Shown here piece after piece: positions 7,918-15,568 of a stretch of DNA of 64,000 nucleotides. The DNA comes from JAZDCJ01 sp036311985. Its GTDB lineage: Bacteria; Actinomycetota; Actinomycetes; Actinomycetales; Micrococcaceae. Every line of letters begins with the position of its first letter. Positions within the stretch are counted from its first letter, which is position 1. A program made the translations under genes and the position numbers. The DNA is taken from NCBI RefSeq assembly GCF_036311985.1, contig NZ_JAZDCJ010000036.1; one strand, 5' to 3'. The notes beneath the pieces were generated by a model. The model was not told where the DNA came from and made no database searches. It worked only from the letters and a program-made list of their open reading frames with translations.

Positions 7918-9503
7918 GCCGCCCCTCCCCACGCCGCGCCGATCCTGGCCCCGCCGAGCGTCGAGGACGCGACCTCGACCGTGCCGCCGCGGCGCGCGAT
8001 GATGCGGTCCACGAGCGCGAGCCCGACCCCGCGGGGCGCCCCGGTCCCCGCCTCGGCCCCCTTGCTCGAGTAGCCGCGCTGGAAGATCCGCGCCTCGTGG
8101 CCCGGCGCGATGCCCGGACCGGAGTCCTCGACGGCGACGCGCACGCCCGCGGTGCCGGCCTCGATGAGCGCGCGGACGGTGCCGCCGTCACCCGCCGCCT
8201 CGATCGCGTTGCTGAGGAGGTTCGCGGCGACGGTGAGGACGTCGTCGTCCGCCGACCATCCCTCGGCGGTGTACGACGCCGGATCCACCTCGAGCGCGAC
8301 GCCCGCCTCGCGTGCCACCGCGGCCTGGGCGCCGAGGAGCCCGGACAGCGCGGGATCGGCGAGTCCGTGCGCGGCCGAGGGGTCGAGCGCCCCGGAGATG
8401 CGGCGCACGTAGTCCTCCGCCGCCCCCGGCGCGCCGGCCGAGAGGTACCCGGCGATGACATGGAGGCGGTTCGCGAACTCGTGGGTCTGCGAGCGCAGGG
8501 CGTCGGCGAGGCCTCGTTGGCCCTCGAGCTCGCGCAGCGTCGCCTCGAGCTCGGTGCGGTCCCGCAGGGTGAGCGTGCGGCCGCGGGAGACGCCGGCGGA
8601 CACGGCCTCCCGCCGCGTGGCGAGCAGCACGCGCTCGCCGGAGAGCACGTACTGGGCGCTCTCCGCGGCGGACCCCTCGCTGTCCAGGAGCCCGAGGACG
8701 TGCGGGTCCAGGACGTCCGCGGCGGGGCGGCCGGCGTCCTCCTGGCGGATCCCGAGCAGGCGGGCGGCCTCGGCGTTGACGAGGCTGAGCCGGCCGGTCG
8801 AGTCGACGCCGAGCACGCCCTCGGTCACGCTGAACAGGACGGCCTGCTGGGACTGGACGAGCGAGGCGACGTCCTCCGGCTCCACCCCGTAGATCCGCCG
8901 GCGCACGGTGCGCGAGGCCCACGTCGCGGCGACGGTGCCGATCGCCGCGGCGCCGAGGATCCAGGGTGCGACGTCGGCGACGACGCCGAGCAGCTCGGCG
9001 CGGATCTTGGACTGCAGGATGCCGACGGAGACGGTGCCCACGACGCGGCCGTCGCGCAGCACGGGCTCCTTGGCGCGCAGCGTCACCCCGAGCGTGCCCA
9101 TCTCGGTGCCGCGGAAGGACTCCCCGGCGAGGATCGGGCCGTGGTCCGTGGAGACGGGTTCGCCGACCTCGTCCGGGTCCGGGTGGGCGACGCGCAGGCC
9201 CTGCGGATCCACGACGACGACGAAGTCGACGCCGGACGCGGCCTGGGCGAGCGACGCGACGGGCCCGATGGCGTCCTCGGCGTCGGGCTGGTCGACGTGC
9301 TGCCGCACGACGTCCTGGGCGGCGAGCTGCAGGGCGACCGTCTCCACGGTGTCGAGGGCCGTCTCCTGGGTGCGGCGGTCCTCGAAGAGCACGACGGCGG
9401 TCGCGGCGACGGTGACGATCCCGAGGACGATCAGCAACTGCAGGGCGAGCAGGCGGGTCCGGAGCCCGGTCCGTCGGCGGTCCCGGCGCGCGGTGCTGCC
9501 CAT
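7914..9503 (-). CDS. Sensor histidine kinase, CitA/DcuS-like
   Basis: 529 aa. Membrane segment about 17-40, an extracytoplasmic PASTA-free PAS/Cache-like sensor (42-175, with FVVVVDPQGLRVAHPDPDEVGEP, the CitA-type ligand fold), second membrane segment about 176-197, cytoplasmic PAS (about 215-320, VTEGVLGVDSTGRLSLVNAEAARLL), the SPOB-like phospho-acceptor helix with His341 in SQTHEFANRLHVIAGYL, and an HATPase domain (NLLSNAIEA, VEDSGPGIAP, GVGLALVDRI). This is the family that senses citrate and C4-dicarboxylates. It is coupled to the regulator gene by ATGA overlap. Confidence 0.92.
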   Translation of the reverse strand: MGSTARRDRRRTGLRTRLLALQLLIVLGIVTVAATAVVLFEDRRTQETALDTVETVALQLAAQDVVRQHVDQPDAEDAIGPVASLAQAASGVDFVVVVDPQGLRVAHPDPDEVGEPVSTDHGPILAGESFRGTEMGTLGVTLRAKEPVLRDGRVVGTVSVGILQSKIRAELLGVVADVAPWILGAAAIGTVAATWASRTVRRRIYGVEPEDVASLVQSQQAVLFSVTEGVLGVDSTGRLSLVNAEAARLLGIRQEDAGRPAADVLDPHVLGLLDSEGSAAESAQYVLSGERVLLATRREAVSAGVSRGRTLTLRDRTELEATLRELEGQRGLADALRSQTHEFANRLHVIAGYLSAGAPGAAEDYVRRISGALDPSAAHGLADPALSGLLGAQAAVAREAGVALEVDPASYTAEGWSADDDVLTVAANLLSNAIEAAGDGGTVRALIEAGTAGVRVAVEDSGPGIAPGHEARIFQRGYSSKGAEAGTGAPRGVGLALVDRIIARRGGTVEVASSTLGGARIGAAWGGAA

Positions 9504-9519
9504 GCGTGCCGCCTCCTGG

Positions 9520-9600
9520 ATCCGTTGACTTTATTTTCCTTATGCCCCTTATGAACCAAAGCCCATTCTAGCTGTGCCTGAGATCACATTCCTGCCATCG
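9520..9600 (+). promoter_or_regulatory. AT-rich divergent promoter region between the kinase gene and tctC
   Basis: This is a conspicuous AT-rich patch in a GC-rich neighbourhood. It has TTGACT at 9525-9530 as a possible -35, and a short repeated TTAT series (TTATTTTCCTTATGCCCCTTATG, given here only as a 9531-9553 feature) containing a possible -10 (CTTATG, 17-bp spacing). The repeats are candidate sites for the CitB-like regulator encoded alongside. The exact start point is not determined. Confidence 0.45.
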
Positions 9601-9653
9601 TGGGGGCCTGGGACGGCCGCTGGAGCCCGCCCCCTACACCGAGAACACTACGG

Positions 9654-10637
9654 ATGACAATGAAGCAGAGCACACTCAAGAAGGCCCTCTACGGCGGCGT
9701 CGTGGCCGTCGTGACGGCGCTTGCCGTGGTCAATGCCGCCTCCAGCGGGGGCGAGGCGACCGCCCGGTCGAAGCTGACACTCATGGCACCGGCCGCCCCG
9801 GGCGGCGGCTGGGACGGCTTCGCCCGCGAAGGACAGCAGGCGCTCAAGTCGGAGGGCATCGTCAACAACGCCCAGGTCGTCAACGTCCCTGGAGCCGGCG
9901 GGACGATCGGACTCAGCCAGTTCGTCCAGATGCCGGGGCGCCACGACATGCTCATGGCCACCGGTGCCGCCATGGTCGGCGCGGTCTCCCTGTCCAAGTC
10001 GGACGCGGACTTCACGTCCGTGGAGATGATCGCCCGCGTCGCCGACGACTACTCGGTCCTCGTGGTCCCGGCGAACTCGCCCTACGAGACGCTGGGGCAG
10101 TTCGTCGAGGACTGGAAGGCCGATCCGGGGGGCACGTCGATCGCCGGCGGTTCCCTCGGCTCGATCGACCACCTCATCACGGGCCTCGTGGCGGAGGAGA
10201 TCGGGATCGACCCGGCGAAGGCCAACTACATCGCCTACTCGGGCGACGCCATCGCGGCGATCCTCTCCGGGACCACCGACGCCGGCATCACCGGCTACAA
10301 CGAGGTCTCCGACCTGATCGAGGCCGGCCAGTTGCGCGCCCTCGCCGTCTCCTCAGAGGAGCGCCTGCCCGGGGCCGACGTCCCGACCTTCATCGAGCAG
10401 GGCGTCGACGCCTACATGGCCAACTGGCGCGGCTACGCGGCCGCCCCCGGGGTCACCCAGGAGCAGAAGCAGGAGTTCGTGGACATCGTCACCGAGCTCC
10501 GCGACACCGAACACTGGCAGTCCGCGCTCGAGCGCAACCGCTGGGTGGACAACTTCATGACGGGCGAGGAGTTCGAGGCGTTCATCGCCGAGGAGCTCGC
10601 CCGCACCAGCGACATCGTGGAAGGACTGGGGCTGTGA
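9654..10637 (+). CDS. tctC: Tripartite tricarboxylate transporter solute-binding protein TctC
   Basis: 327 aa from MTMKQSTLKKALYGG. The upstream in-frame codons encode a Pro/Arg stretch inside the promoter area and were excluded; ATG 9660 is an equally possible start. An N-terminal hydrophobic export segment (YGGVVAVVTALAVVNAASS) lacks a clear lipobox Cys. Bug/TctC features follow: APAAPGGGWDGFAREGQQAL, NVPGAGGTIGLSQF, and AGGSLGSIDHLITGLVAEEIG. It binds citrate-like tricarboxylates outside the membrane for the TctAB permease. First gene of tctCBA, regulated presumably by the divergent two-component pair. Confidence 0.92.
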   Translation: MTMKQSTLKKALYGGVVAVVTALAVVNAASSGGEATARSKLTLMAPAAPGGGWDGFAREGQQALKSEGIVNNAQVVNVPGAGGTIGLSQFVQMPGRHDMLMATGAAMVGAVSLSKSDADFTSVEMIARVADDYSVLVVPANSPYETLGQFVEDWKADPGGTSIAGGSLGSIDHLITGLVAEEIGIDPAKANYIAYSGDAIAAILSGTTDAGITGYNEVSDLIEAGQLRALAVSSEERLPGADVPTFIEQGVDAYMANWRGYAAAPGVTQEQKQEFVDIVTELRDTEHWQSALERNRWVDNFMTGEEFEAFIAEELARTSDIVEGLGL

Positions 10638-11248
10638 GCGCCACCGAAACCAATACCGTACGCATCACGGGCTTCTGGTCCGGGCGCAGCGAGCTGATCG
10701 TCCCGGCCCTTGTGCTGGTCCTGGCCGGCTTCCTCACCTACGGGACCGCGACCATGGAGGTCCTCGGCAACAGCGTCCCCGGACCGCAGTTCTTCCCGAC
10801 CATCGTCTGCGTCCTGCTCTACGTCGTGGCGTTCGCCCACGCGTTCCAGGTCCTGCGCACGCGCCGCTTCCCCGACGCGGACGACGACGGACGCGGCGCC
10901 GAGGTCTCCTCCGAGATGCTCTCCGACCTCGGCGACACCGCCGACGGGCGCATCACCACCCGGAGCGGTACCCGGCCCCGCGCCACGGGCCGGCCCCAGG
11001 CCTTCTCCGACTGGAAGACGCTCGGCATGGTGGTCGGCGCCGTCGCGCTGTTCAACCTGATGCTCCCCGTGGCCGGATGGATCCTCGCCGCGACCGTCCT
11101 CTTCTGGGTGGTCTGCCGCGCGCTGGGCTCCAAGCGCCCGCTCTTCGACCTCAGCGTCTCGCTGCTGTTCGCCTCCGCGGTGCAGCTCGCGTTCAACGCC
11201 GGGCTGGGTCTGAACCTGCCCGCCGGCTTCCTGGAAGGACTGCTCTGA
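10634..11248 (+). CDS. tctB: Tripartite tricarboxylate transporter small membrane subunit TctB
   Basis: 204 aa, starting with GTG that overlaps the tctC stop (GTGA). It has four membrane segments: LIVPALVLVLAGFLTYGTAT, PTIVCVLLYVVAFAHAFQVL, GMVVGAVALFNLMLPVAGWI and a last pair. A hydrophilic cytoplasmic loop of about 60 residues lies between segments 2 and 3. The DUF1468 fold and position between tctC and tctA identify it. Confidence 0.9.
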   Translation: MSATETNTVRITGFWSGRSELIVPALVLVLAGFLTYGTATMEVLGNSVPGPQFFPTIVCVLLYVVAFAHAFQVLRTRRFPDADDDGRGAEVSSEMLSDLGDTADGRITTRSGTRPRATGRPQAFSDWKTLGMVVGAVALFNLMLPVAGWILAATVLFWVVCRALGSKRPLFDLSVSLLFASAVQLAFNAGLGLNLPAGFLEGLL

Positions 11249-11249
11249 C

Positions 11250-12797
11250 ATGGAACAGCTGACACTGTTGATGGAGGGCTTCTCCAACGCCCTCACGCCG
11301 ATGAACCTCCTGTGGGTCGTCATCGGCGCCGTCCTCGGCACCGCCGTGGGCGTCCTCCCGGGGCTCGGCTCCGCGATGGCCGTGGCGCTGCTGCTGCCCA
11401 TCACGTTCTCCCTCGACCCGACCGCCGCGTTCATCATGTTCGCCGGCGTCTACTACGGCGGCCTGTTCGGCGATTCGACGTCCGGGATCCTCTTGAACAC
11501 CCCGGGCAACTCCTCCGCGATCGCCTCGACGTTCGAGGGGCACCGCATGGCCCTCGACGGGCGGGCGGCCAAGGCGCTCGCCACCGCCGCCGTCGGCGCG
11601 TTCACGGGCGGCCTGCTGGCCACGACCGTCGTCGTCTTCTTCGCCCCGACCCTCGTGAGGATGGCGACCGCGTTCGGCCCGGCCGAGTACTTCGCCCTCG
11701 CCGTCTTCGCGTTCCTCGCGATCTCCTCCGTGGTCTCCGAGTCCGTCGTCAAGGGCCTCGTGGCCCTCGGGATCGGCCTCGTGCTGGCCATGGTCGGCGT
11801 CGACGGGCCGTCGGGCACGATCCGCTACACCCTGGGCATGCCGCAGCTCTTCGACGGCCTGTCGATCGTCGTGATCACGGTGGGCCTGCTGGCCCTCGGC
11901 GAGGTCTTCCACATCGCCTCCCGCATCCACCGCGATCCCGAGGCCACGCGCGTGAAGACCAAGGGGCGGCCGCGGCTGAACCTGGCCGACATCAAGAAGG
12001 CCCTTCCCGCCTGGCTGCGCGGTACCGCGTTCGGCGTCCCGTTCGGCGTCATCCCCGCCGGCGGCGCCGAGGTCCCGACGTTCCTCGCCTACGGCACGGA
12101 GAAGCGCCTGGCCAAGCGCCGCGGGGACACCGAGTTCGGCACCACGGGCTCCATCAAGGGCGTTGCCGCCCCGGAGGCCGCGGCCAACGCGACCGCCGGC
12201 ACCGCGATGGGCGCCCTCCTGGCCCTCGGCCTGCCGACCTCGGCGACCGCCGCGATCATGCTCGCCGCGTTCCAGCAGTACGGCATGCAGCCGGGTCCGC
12301 TGCTCTTCGAGCGCTCCGGGGCGCTCGTGTGGACGCTGCTCGCCTCGCTCTTCGTGGGCCTCGTGATCCTGGTGGTCCTGAACATGCAGTTCGCGGTCCT
12401 GTGGGCCAAGCTGCTGCTGATCCCCCGCCACTACCTCTACGCGGGCATCGCGGTGCTCTCGGTCCTGGGCGTCTATGCGATCAGCTCCTCGGTCGTGGAC
12501 CTGTGGATCCTGCTGGCGATCGGTCTGCTGGGCTTCATGATGCGCCGCTACAAGTTCCCGCTGGCGCCCGTGCTGATCGCCGTGATCCTCGGCCCCTTGG
12601 CGGAGACGGAGCTGCGCCGCGCGCTCACGGTCTCGGAGGGCGACCTGTCCATCCTCGTCGACAGCCCCGTGACGATCACCCTCTACGCGGTCCTCGCGAT
12701 CGCGCTGGCCATCAGCGCCGTGCAGCACTTGCGGCACCGCGCCCGGTCCCGCTCCTCGGCCGTCAAGCTCGACGACGACGAGCTGGTCGGCGCCTGA
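11250..12797 (+). CDS. tctA: Tripartite tricarboxylate transporter large membrane subunit TctA
   Basis: 515 aa, starting 1 bp after the tctB stop. It has about 11-12 membrane segments and the two TctA signatures: GVLPGLGSAMAVALLLPITF near residue 30 and GVAAPEAAANATAGTAMGALLALGLPTSATAAIML near residue 300. It forms the translocation path and is driven by an ion gradient. Length is normal for the family (about 500). It ends just before a large palindrome at the convergent gene border. Confidence 0.95.
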   Translation: MEQLTLLMEGFSNALTPMNLLWVVIGAVLGTAVGVLPGLGSAMAVALLLPITFSLDPTAAFIMFAGVYYGGLFGDSTSGILLNTPGNSSAIASTFEGHRMALDGRAAKALATAAVGAFTGGLLATTVVVFFAPTLVRMATAFGPAEYFALAVFAFLAISSVVSESVVKGLVALGIGLVLAMVGVDGPSGTIRYTLGMPQLFDGLSIVVITVGLLALGEVFHIASRIHRDPEATRVKTKGRPRLNLADIKKALPAWLRGTAFGVPFGVIPAGGAEVPTFLAYGTEKRLAKRRGDTEFGTTGSIKGVAAPEAAANATAGTAMGALLALGLPTSATAAIMLAAFQQYGMQPGPLLFERSGALVWTLLASLFVGLVILVVLNMQFAVLWAKLLLIPRHYLYAGIAVLSVLGVYAISSSVVDLWILLAIGLLGFMMRRYKFPLAPVLIAVILGPLAETELRRALTVSEGDLSILVDSPVTITLYAVLAIALAISAVQHLRHRARSRSSAVKLDDDELVGA

Positions 12798-12812
12798 CGT
12801 CGATCCGACCCG

Positions 12813-12882
12813 GCGACCATGGACGCTTTCACCGGGGCATGACGGTTTATCGTCATCGCCCAGTGAAAGCGTCCATGGTCGC
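12813..12882. repeat. Nested palindrome at convergent gene ends (tctA / DUF4287)
   Basis: The outer arms are a perfect 20-bp inverted repeat (12813-12832, GCGACCATGGACGCTTTCAC, and 12863-12882). Inside it is a second inverted repeat around ATGACG/CGTCAT with a 6-nt loop (12845-12850). It may act as a bidirectional terminator, but there is no T-tract. The sequence is unlike the three-copy family seen at 13963, 18162 and 34995, although the two-stem layout is the same. Confidence 0.75.
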
Positions 12883-12912
12883 TCTCCGCACGGCCGGACG
12901 CGTCTGACAGGT

Positions 12913-13125
12913 CTAGCCGCCGAGGCGTTCGGACCCGTAGACGGCCACGATCGCGTTGGCGTGGCCGTGCCCCAGGCCGTGCTCGGCCTTGAGCCAGTTG
13001 ACCTGCTCGAGGTGCTTGCGGTCCTTGACCGCCTCCAGCAGGTCCATCCAGTGCTCCACGGGCTGGCCGTACTTGGCTTCGATGGACGGGAAGTAGGACC
13101 GGGGGCCCTTCACGGTTTCGCTCAC
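12913..13125 (-). CDS. Small DUF4287-domain protein
   Basis: 70 aa starting at GTG (protein MSETVKGPRSYFPSIEAKYG when initiated with Met). The conserved core is SYFPSIEAKYGQPVEHWMDLL followed by HLEQVNWLKAEHGLGHGHANAIVA, matching the DUF4287 family found widely in actinobacteria. A longer reading from 13293 would add an atypical Pro/Arg-rich N-terminus and was rejected. A GTG two codons upstream is also possible. Function is unknown; related proteins are fused to DUF5655. Confidence 0.8.
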   Translation of the reverse strand: MSETVKGPRSYFPSIEAKYGQPVEHWMDLLEAVKDRKHLEQVNWLKAEHGLGHGHANAIVAVYGSERLGG

Positions 13126-13272
13126 GCGCACAGTCAAGCACCGTCGCGGAGGGGCGGCAAGCACGCCGGAGCGGATCGCGGGAGCCCGTCCCGGGGGCGC
13201 GTCCGCCTGTGGGGCATTGAAGGGCCTCCGCTCGCGCGTGGGAGACCCGGAAGAAAGTTCACCGCGAATTGG

Positions 13273-13317
13273 TTGACACTTCAAGCGAGGCATGCAAAAC
13301 TATATGCATACGCATGG
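13273..13317 (+). promoter_or_regulatory. Candidate yceI promoter with palindromic operator
   Basis: TTGACA at 13273-13278 is a perfect -35. It is followed at 17-18 bp by AAAACT/AAACTA (weak -10). Over and beyond it is an AT-rich patch with TGCA half-sites (TGCAAAACTATATGCA, 13293-13307 area) and a further GCAT at 13312, consistent with binding of a MarR-like regulator. yceI starts about 50 bp downstream with a good AAGGAG site. Confidence 0.5.
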
Positions 13318-13363
13318 AAATAACCATCCCGGCCCACGGGCCGTCCCCCGACAAGGAGATCAC

Positions 13364-13909
13364 ATGACCATCGACTTCACCCCCGGCACCTGGACCCTCG
13401 ACGCCGCGCACACCGTGGTCGGCTTCAGCGTCCGCCACGCCGGCATCAGCAAGGTCCGCGGCCAGTTCACCGAGGCCGACGCCACCCTGACGGTCGGCGG
13501 GTCCCTCGACGCCTCCGCCGTGAAGGCCGTCGTCAAGACCGCCTCCTTCGATTCCAACGACGACAACCGCGACGCGCACGTCAAGGGCGAGGACTTCTTC
13601 AACGTCGAGCAGTTCCCGGAGATGACCTTCGTCTCCCGCTCCGTCGCCGGCACGCCCGAGGAGTTCCAGCTCACGGGCGAGCTGACCATCAAGGAGACCA
13701 CCCTCCCGGTGACCTTCGACGTCGAGTTCGGCGGCGTCGCCGTCGATCCGTTCGGCGCCACCCGCGCCGGCTTCTCCGCCACCGCGCAGATCTCCCGCAA
13801 GGCCTTCGGCATCACGTGGAACGCGGCCCTCGAGGCCGGCGGCGTCCTGGTCGGCGACAAGGTGACCATCAGCATCGACTCCGCCTTCGTGAAGCCCGCC
13901 GCCAACTAG
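13364..13909 (+). CDS. YceI family protein
   Basis: 181 aa with AAGGAG at 13353 before the ATG. It covers the whole lipocalin-like YceI domain: FTPGTWTLDAAHTVVGFSVRHAGISKVRGQF, DNRDAHVKGEDFFNVEQFPEMTFVS, and FGATRAGFSATAQISRKAFGITWN. No signal peptide is present, as is common in actinobacterial cytosolic members. YceI proteins bind isoprenoid-type lipids. In actinobacteria such genes are often induced by stress through a MarR regulator, which fits the operator-like upstream sequence; no regulator gene lies adjacent. Confidence 0.92.
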   Translation: MTIDFTPGTWTLDAAHTVVGFSVRHAGISKVRGQFTEADATLTVGGSLDASAVKAVVKTASFDSNDDNRDAHVKGEDFFNVEQFPEMTFVSRSVAGTPEEFQLTGELTIKETTLPVTFDVEFGGVAVDPFGATRAGFSATAQISRKAFGITWNAALEAGGVLVGDKVTISIDSAFVKPAAN

Positions 13910-13962
13910 CTCCCCGGCTCCTACCCCGGCCCCGGGCCCCGCGACAACAGGCCCCGGAACAT

Positions 13963-14024
13963 CAACGCTCTCCACGCAATCGTCGTTCTCACCTGTGAAA
14001 ACGACAGATGCGTGGAGAGCGTTG
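13963..14024. repeat. 62-bp nested palindrome, family copy 1
   Basis: The outer arms are a perfect 16-bp inverted repeat (13963-13978 / 14009-14024, CAACGCTCTCCACGCA). The inner core at 13981-14006 is CGTCGTTCTCA-CCTG-TGAAAACGACA. It lies between convergent yceI and the GMC gene. The inner core aligns with copies at 18180 and 35014. Confidence 0.8.
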
Positions 14025-14031
14025 TGTTGTC

Positions 14032-15558
14032 CTAGGCGTCGACGAGGAGGGCCGCCAGGCGCTCGCCGATCATGACCGACGGCGCGTTGGTGTTCCCCGT
14101 CGGCACGAGCGGCATGACGGACGCGTCCGCCACCCGCACGCCCTCGAGCCCGCGGACCTTGAGCGTGCGTGGATCCACGACCGCCCCGGAGTCCAGGCCC
14201 ATCCGGCAGGTACCGACCTGGTGGTGGTAGGTGACCACGGAGTCCCGCACGTACCGCTCCAGATCGTCGTCGGAGACCTCCGGCCCCGGGTAGACCTCCC
14301 GCGCGCCCCACGCGGCGAGCGCCTCGGTCCGCCCGATCTCGCGGCAGTGCCGCACCGAGGCCACGAGCGCGTCGACGTCGGCCTGCTCGGCCAGCGCCGC
14401 GAGGTCGATCGCGATGGGGTCCTCCAGCTCCGGACCGGTCAGCGTGATCTCGCCGCGGCTCTGCGGGCGCACGAGGCCCCCGAGCATGGAGAACCCGCCG
14501 TCCGCGCCGGACATCTCCCCTCCCGCGTAGCCCTGCGAATACATCGGCACCGAGAAGAAGATCGGCTGCGTGTCCGGGACGTCGAGGTCCGGGCTGCTCT
14601 TGGCGAAGAGATGCACCTCGGCCGGGGCGACGGTCGGCGCGGGGACGGGCCGGTCCGTGGTGAAGATGACGGGCGAGAGCAAGTGGTCCTGCAGGTTCTT
14701 GCCCACCCCCGGAAGCTCGTGGACGGGGACGACGCCGGCCGCCTCCAGTTCCGCCGCGGGACCGATCCCGGAGCGCAACAGCACCTCCGGGGAATTGATG
14801 GCCCCCGCCGCGAGGATGGTCTCCCCCGCCCGCAGCACGCGCGTCCCGCCGTCGATCCGCACTTCGACCCCGGACACCGTGCCGTCCTCCACGACGAGCC
14901 GGTGCACGCGGGCGCCCGTCAGGAGGGTGAGACGCTCGTGGTCGGCGACGGGCCGCAGGTAGGCGTGCCACGTGTTGAAGCGGTTTCCATCCCGCAGGTT
15001 CAGCTGCATGCGGGAGACGCCCTCCGGGTCCCCGGAGTTGTAGTCCTCGTTGAGCCGGTGCCCGGCCTCGACCGCGCCGTCCAGCATCGCCTCCTGGATG
15101 GGGTTGCGCTCGTAGCGCGTGGTGACGTCCAGCGGACCGTCCGTACCGCGCCCCGGCGCGGCATCGCCGTCGTACGCCTCGATCTTCTCGAAGTACGGCA
15201 GCACGTCCTCCCAGCCCCAGCCGGGGCAGCCCAGGTAGGACCAGGCGTCGTAGTCCTGGCGCGCCCCGCGGACCCAGATCGTCGCATTGAGGGCATGGGA
15301 GCCGCCCATGACCTTGCCGCGCGGCACGTGGATCCGGCGGCCGGACGCCCCGGGCTGCTCGGTCGTGTAGTAGTCCCAGTCCTGCTCGCTGTGCCACAAG
15401 GCGCCGAGCGTGCAGAGGTTGACGATGTCAGGGTTGGTGTCCTGCTCCCCGGCCTCGAGGACCGCGACGGACTTGCCGGCGTCGAGCAGGCGGCGGGCGA
15501 TCACGTTCCCGGCCGATCCGGCGCCGACGACGATGTAGTCGAATTCCTGGTGTTCCAC
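14032..15558 (-). CDS. GMC family oxidoreductase (choline/alcohol dehydrogenase type)
   Basis: 508 aa. The FAD-binding Rossmann motif is at the N-terminus (DYIVVGAGSAGNVIARRLLDAG), followed by GMC signature 1 (RGKVMGGSHALNATIWVRG) and signature 2 (GAINSPEVLLRSGIGPA). The C-terminal catalytic region has VVTYHHQVGTCRMG and NTNAPSVMIGERLA. Length and motifs match BetA-like alcohol dehydrogenases, though the substrate is not fixed by sequence. It starts 10 bp after the aldehyde dehydrogenase gene, so alcohol-to-aldehyde-to-acid oxidation by the pair is likely. Confidence 0.92.
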   Translation of the reverse strand: MEHQEFDYIVVGAGSAGNVIARRLLDAGKSVAVLEAGEQDTNPDIVNLCTLGALWHSEQDWDYYTTEQPGASGRRIHVPRGKVMGGSHALNATIWVRGARQDYDAWSYLGCPGWGWEDVLPYFEKIEAYDGDAAPGRGTDGPLDVTTRYERNPIQEAMLDGAVEAGHRLNEDYNSGDPEGVSRMQLNLRDGNRFNTWHAYLRPVADHERLTLLTGARVHRLVVEDGTVSGVEVRIDGGTRVLRAGETILAAGAINSPEVLLRSGIGPAAELEAAGVVPVHELPGVGKNLQDHLLSPVIFTTDRPVPAPTVAPAEVHLFAKSSPDLDVPDTQPIFFSVPMYSQGYAGGEMSGADGGFSMLGGLVRPQSRGEITLTGPELEDPIAIDLAALAEQADVDALVASVRHCREIGRTEALAAWGAREVYPGPEVSDDDLERYVRDSVVTYHHQVGTCRMGLDSGAVVDPRTLKVRGLEGVRVADASVMPLVPTGNTNAPSVMIGERLAALLVDA

Positions 15559-15568
15559 GGCGCGTTCC

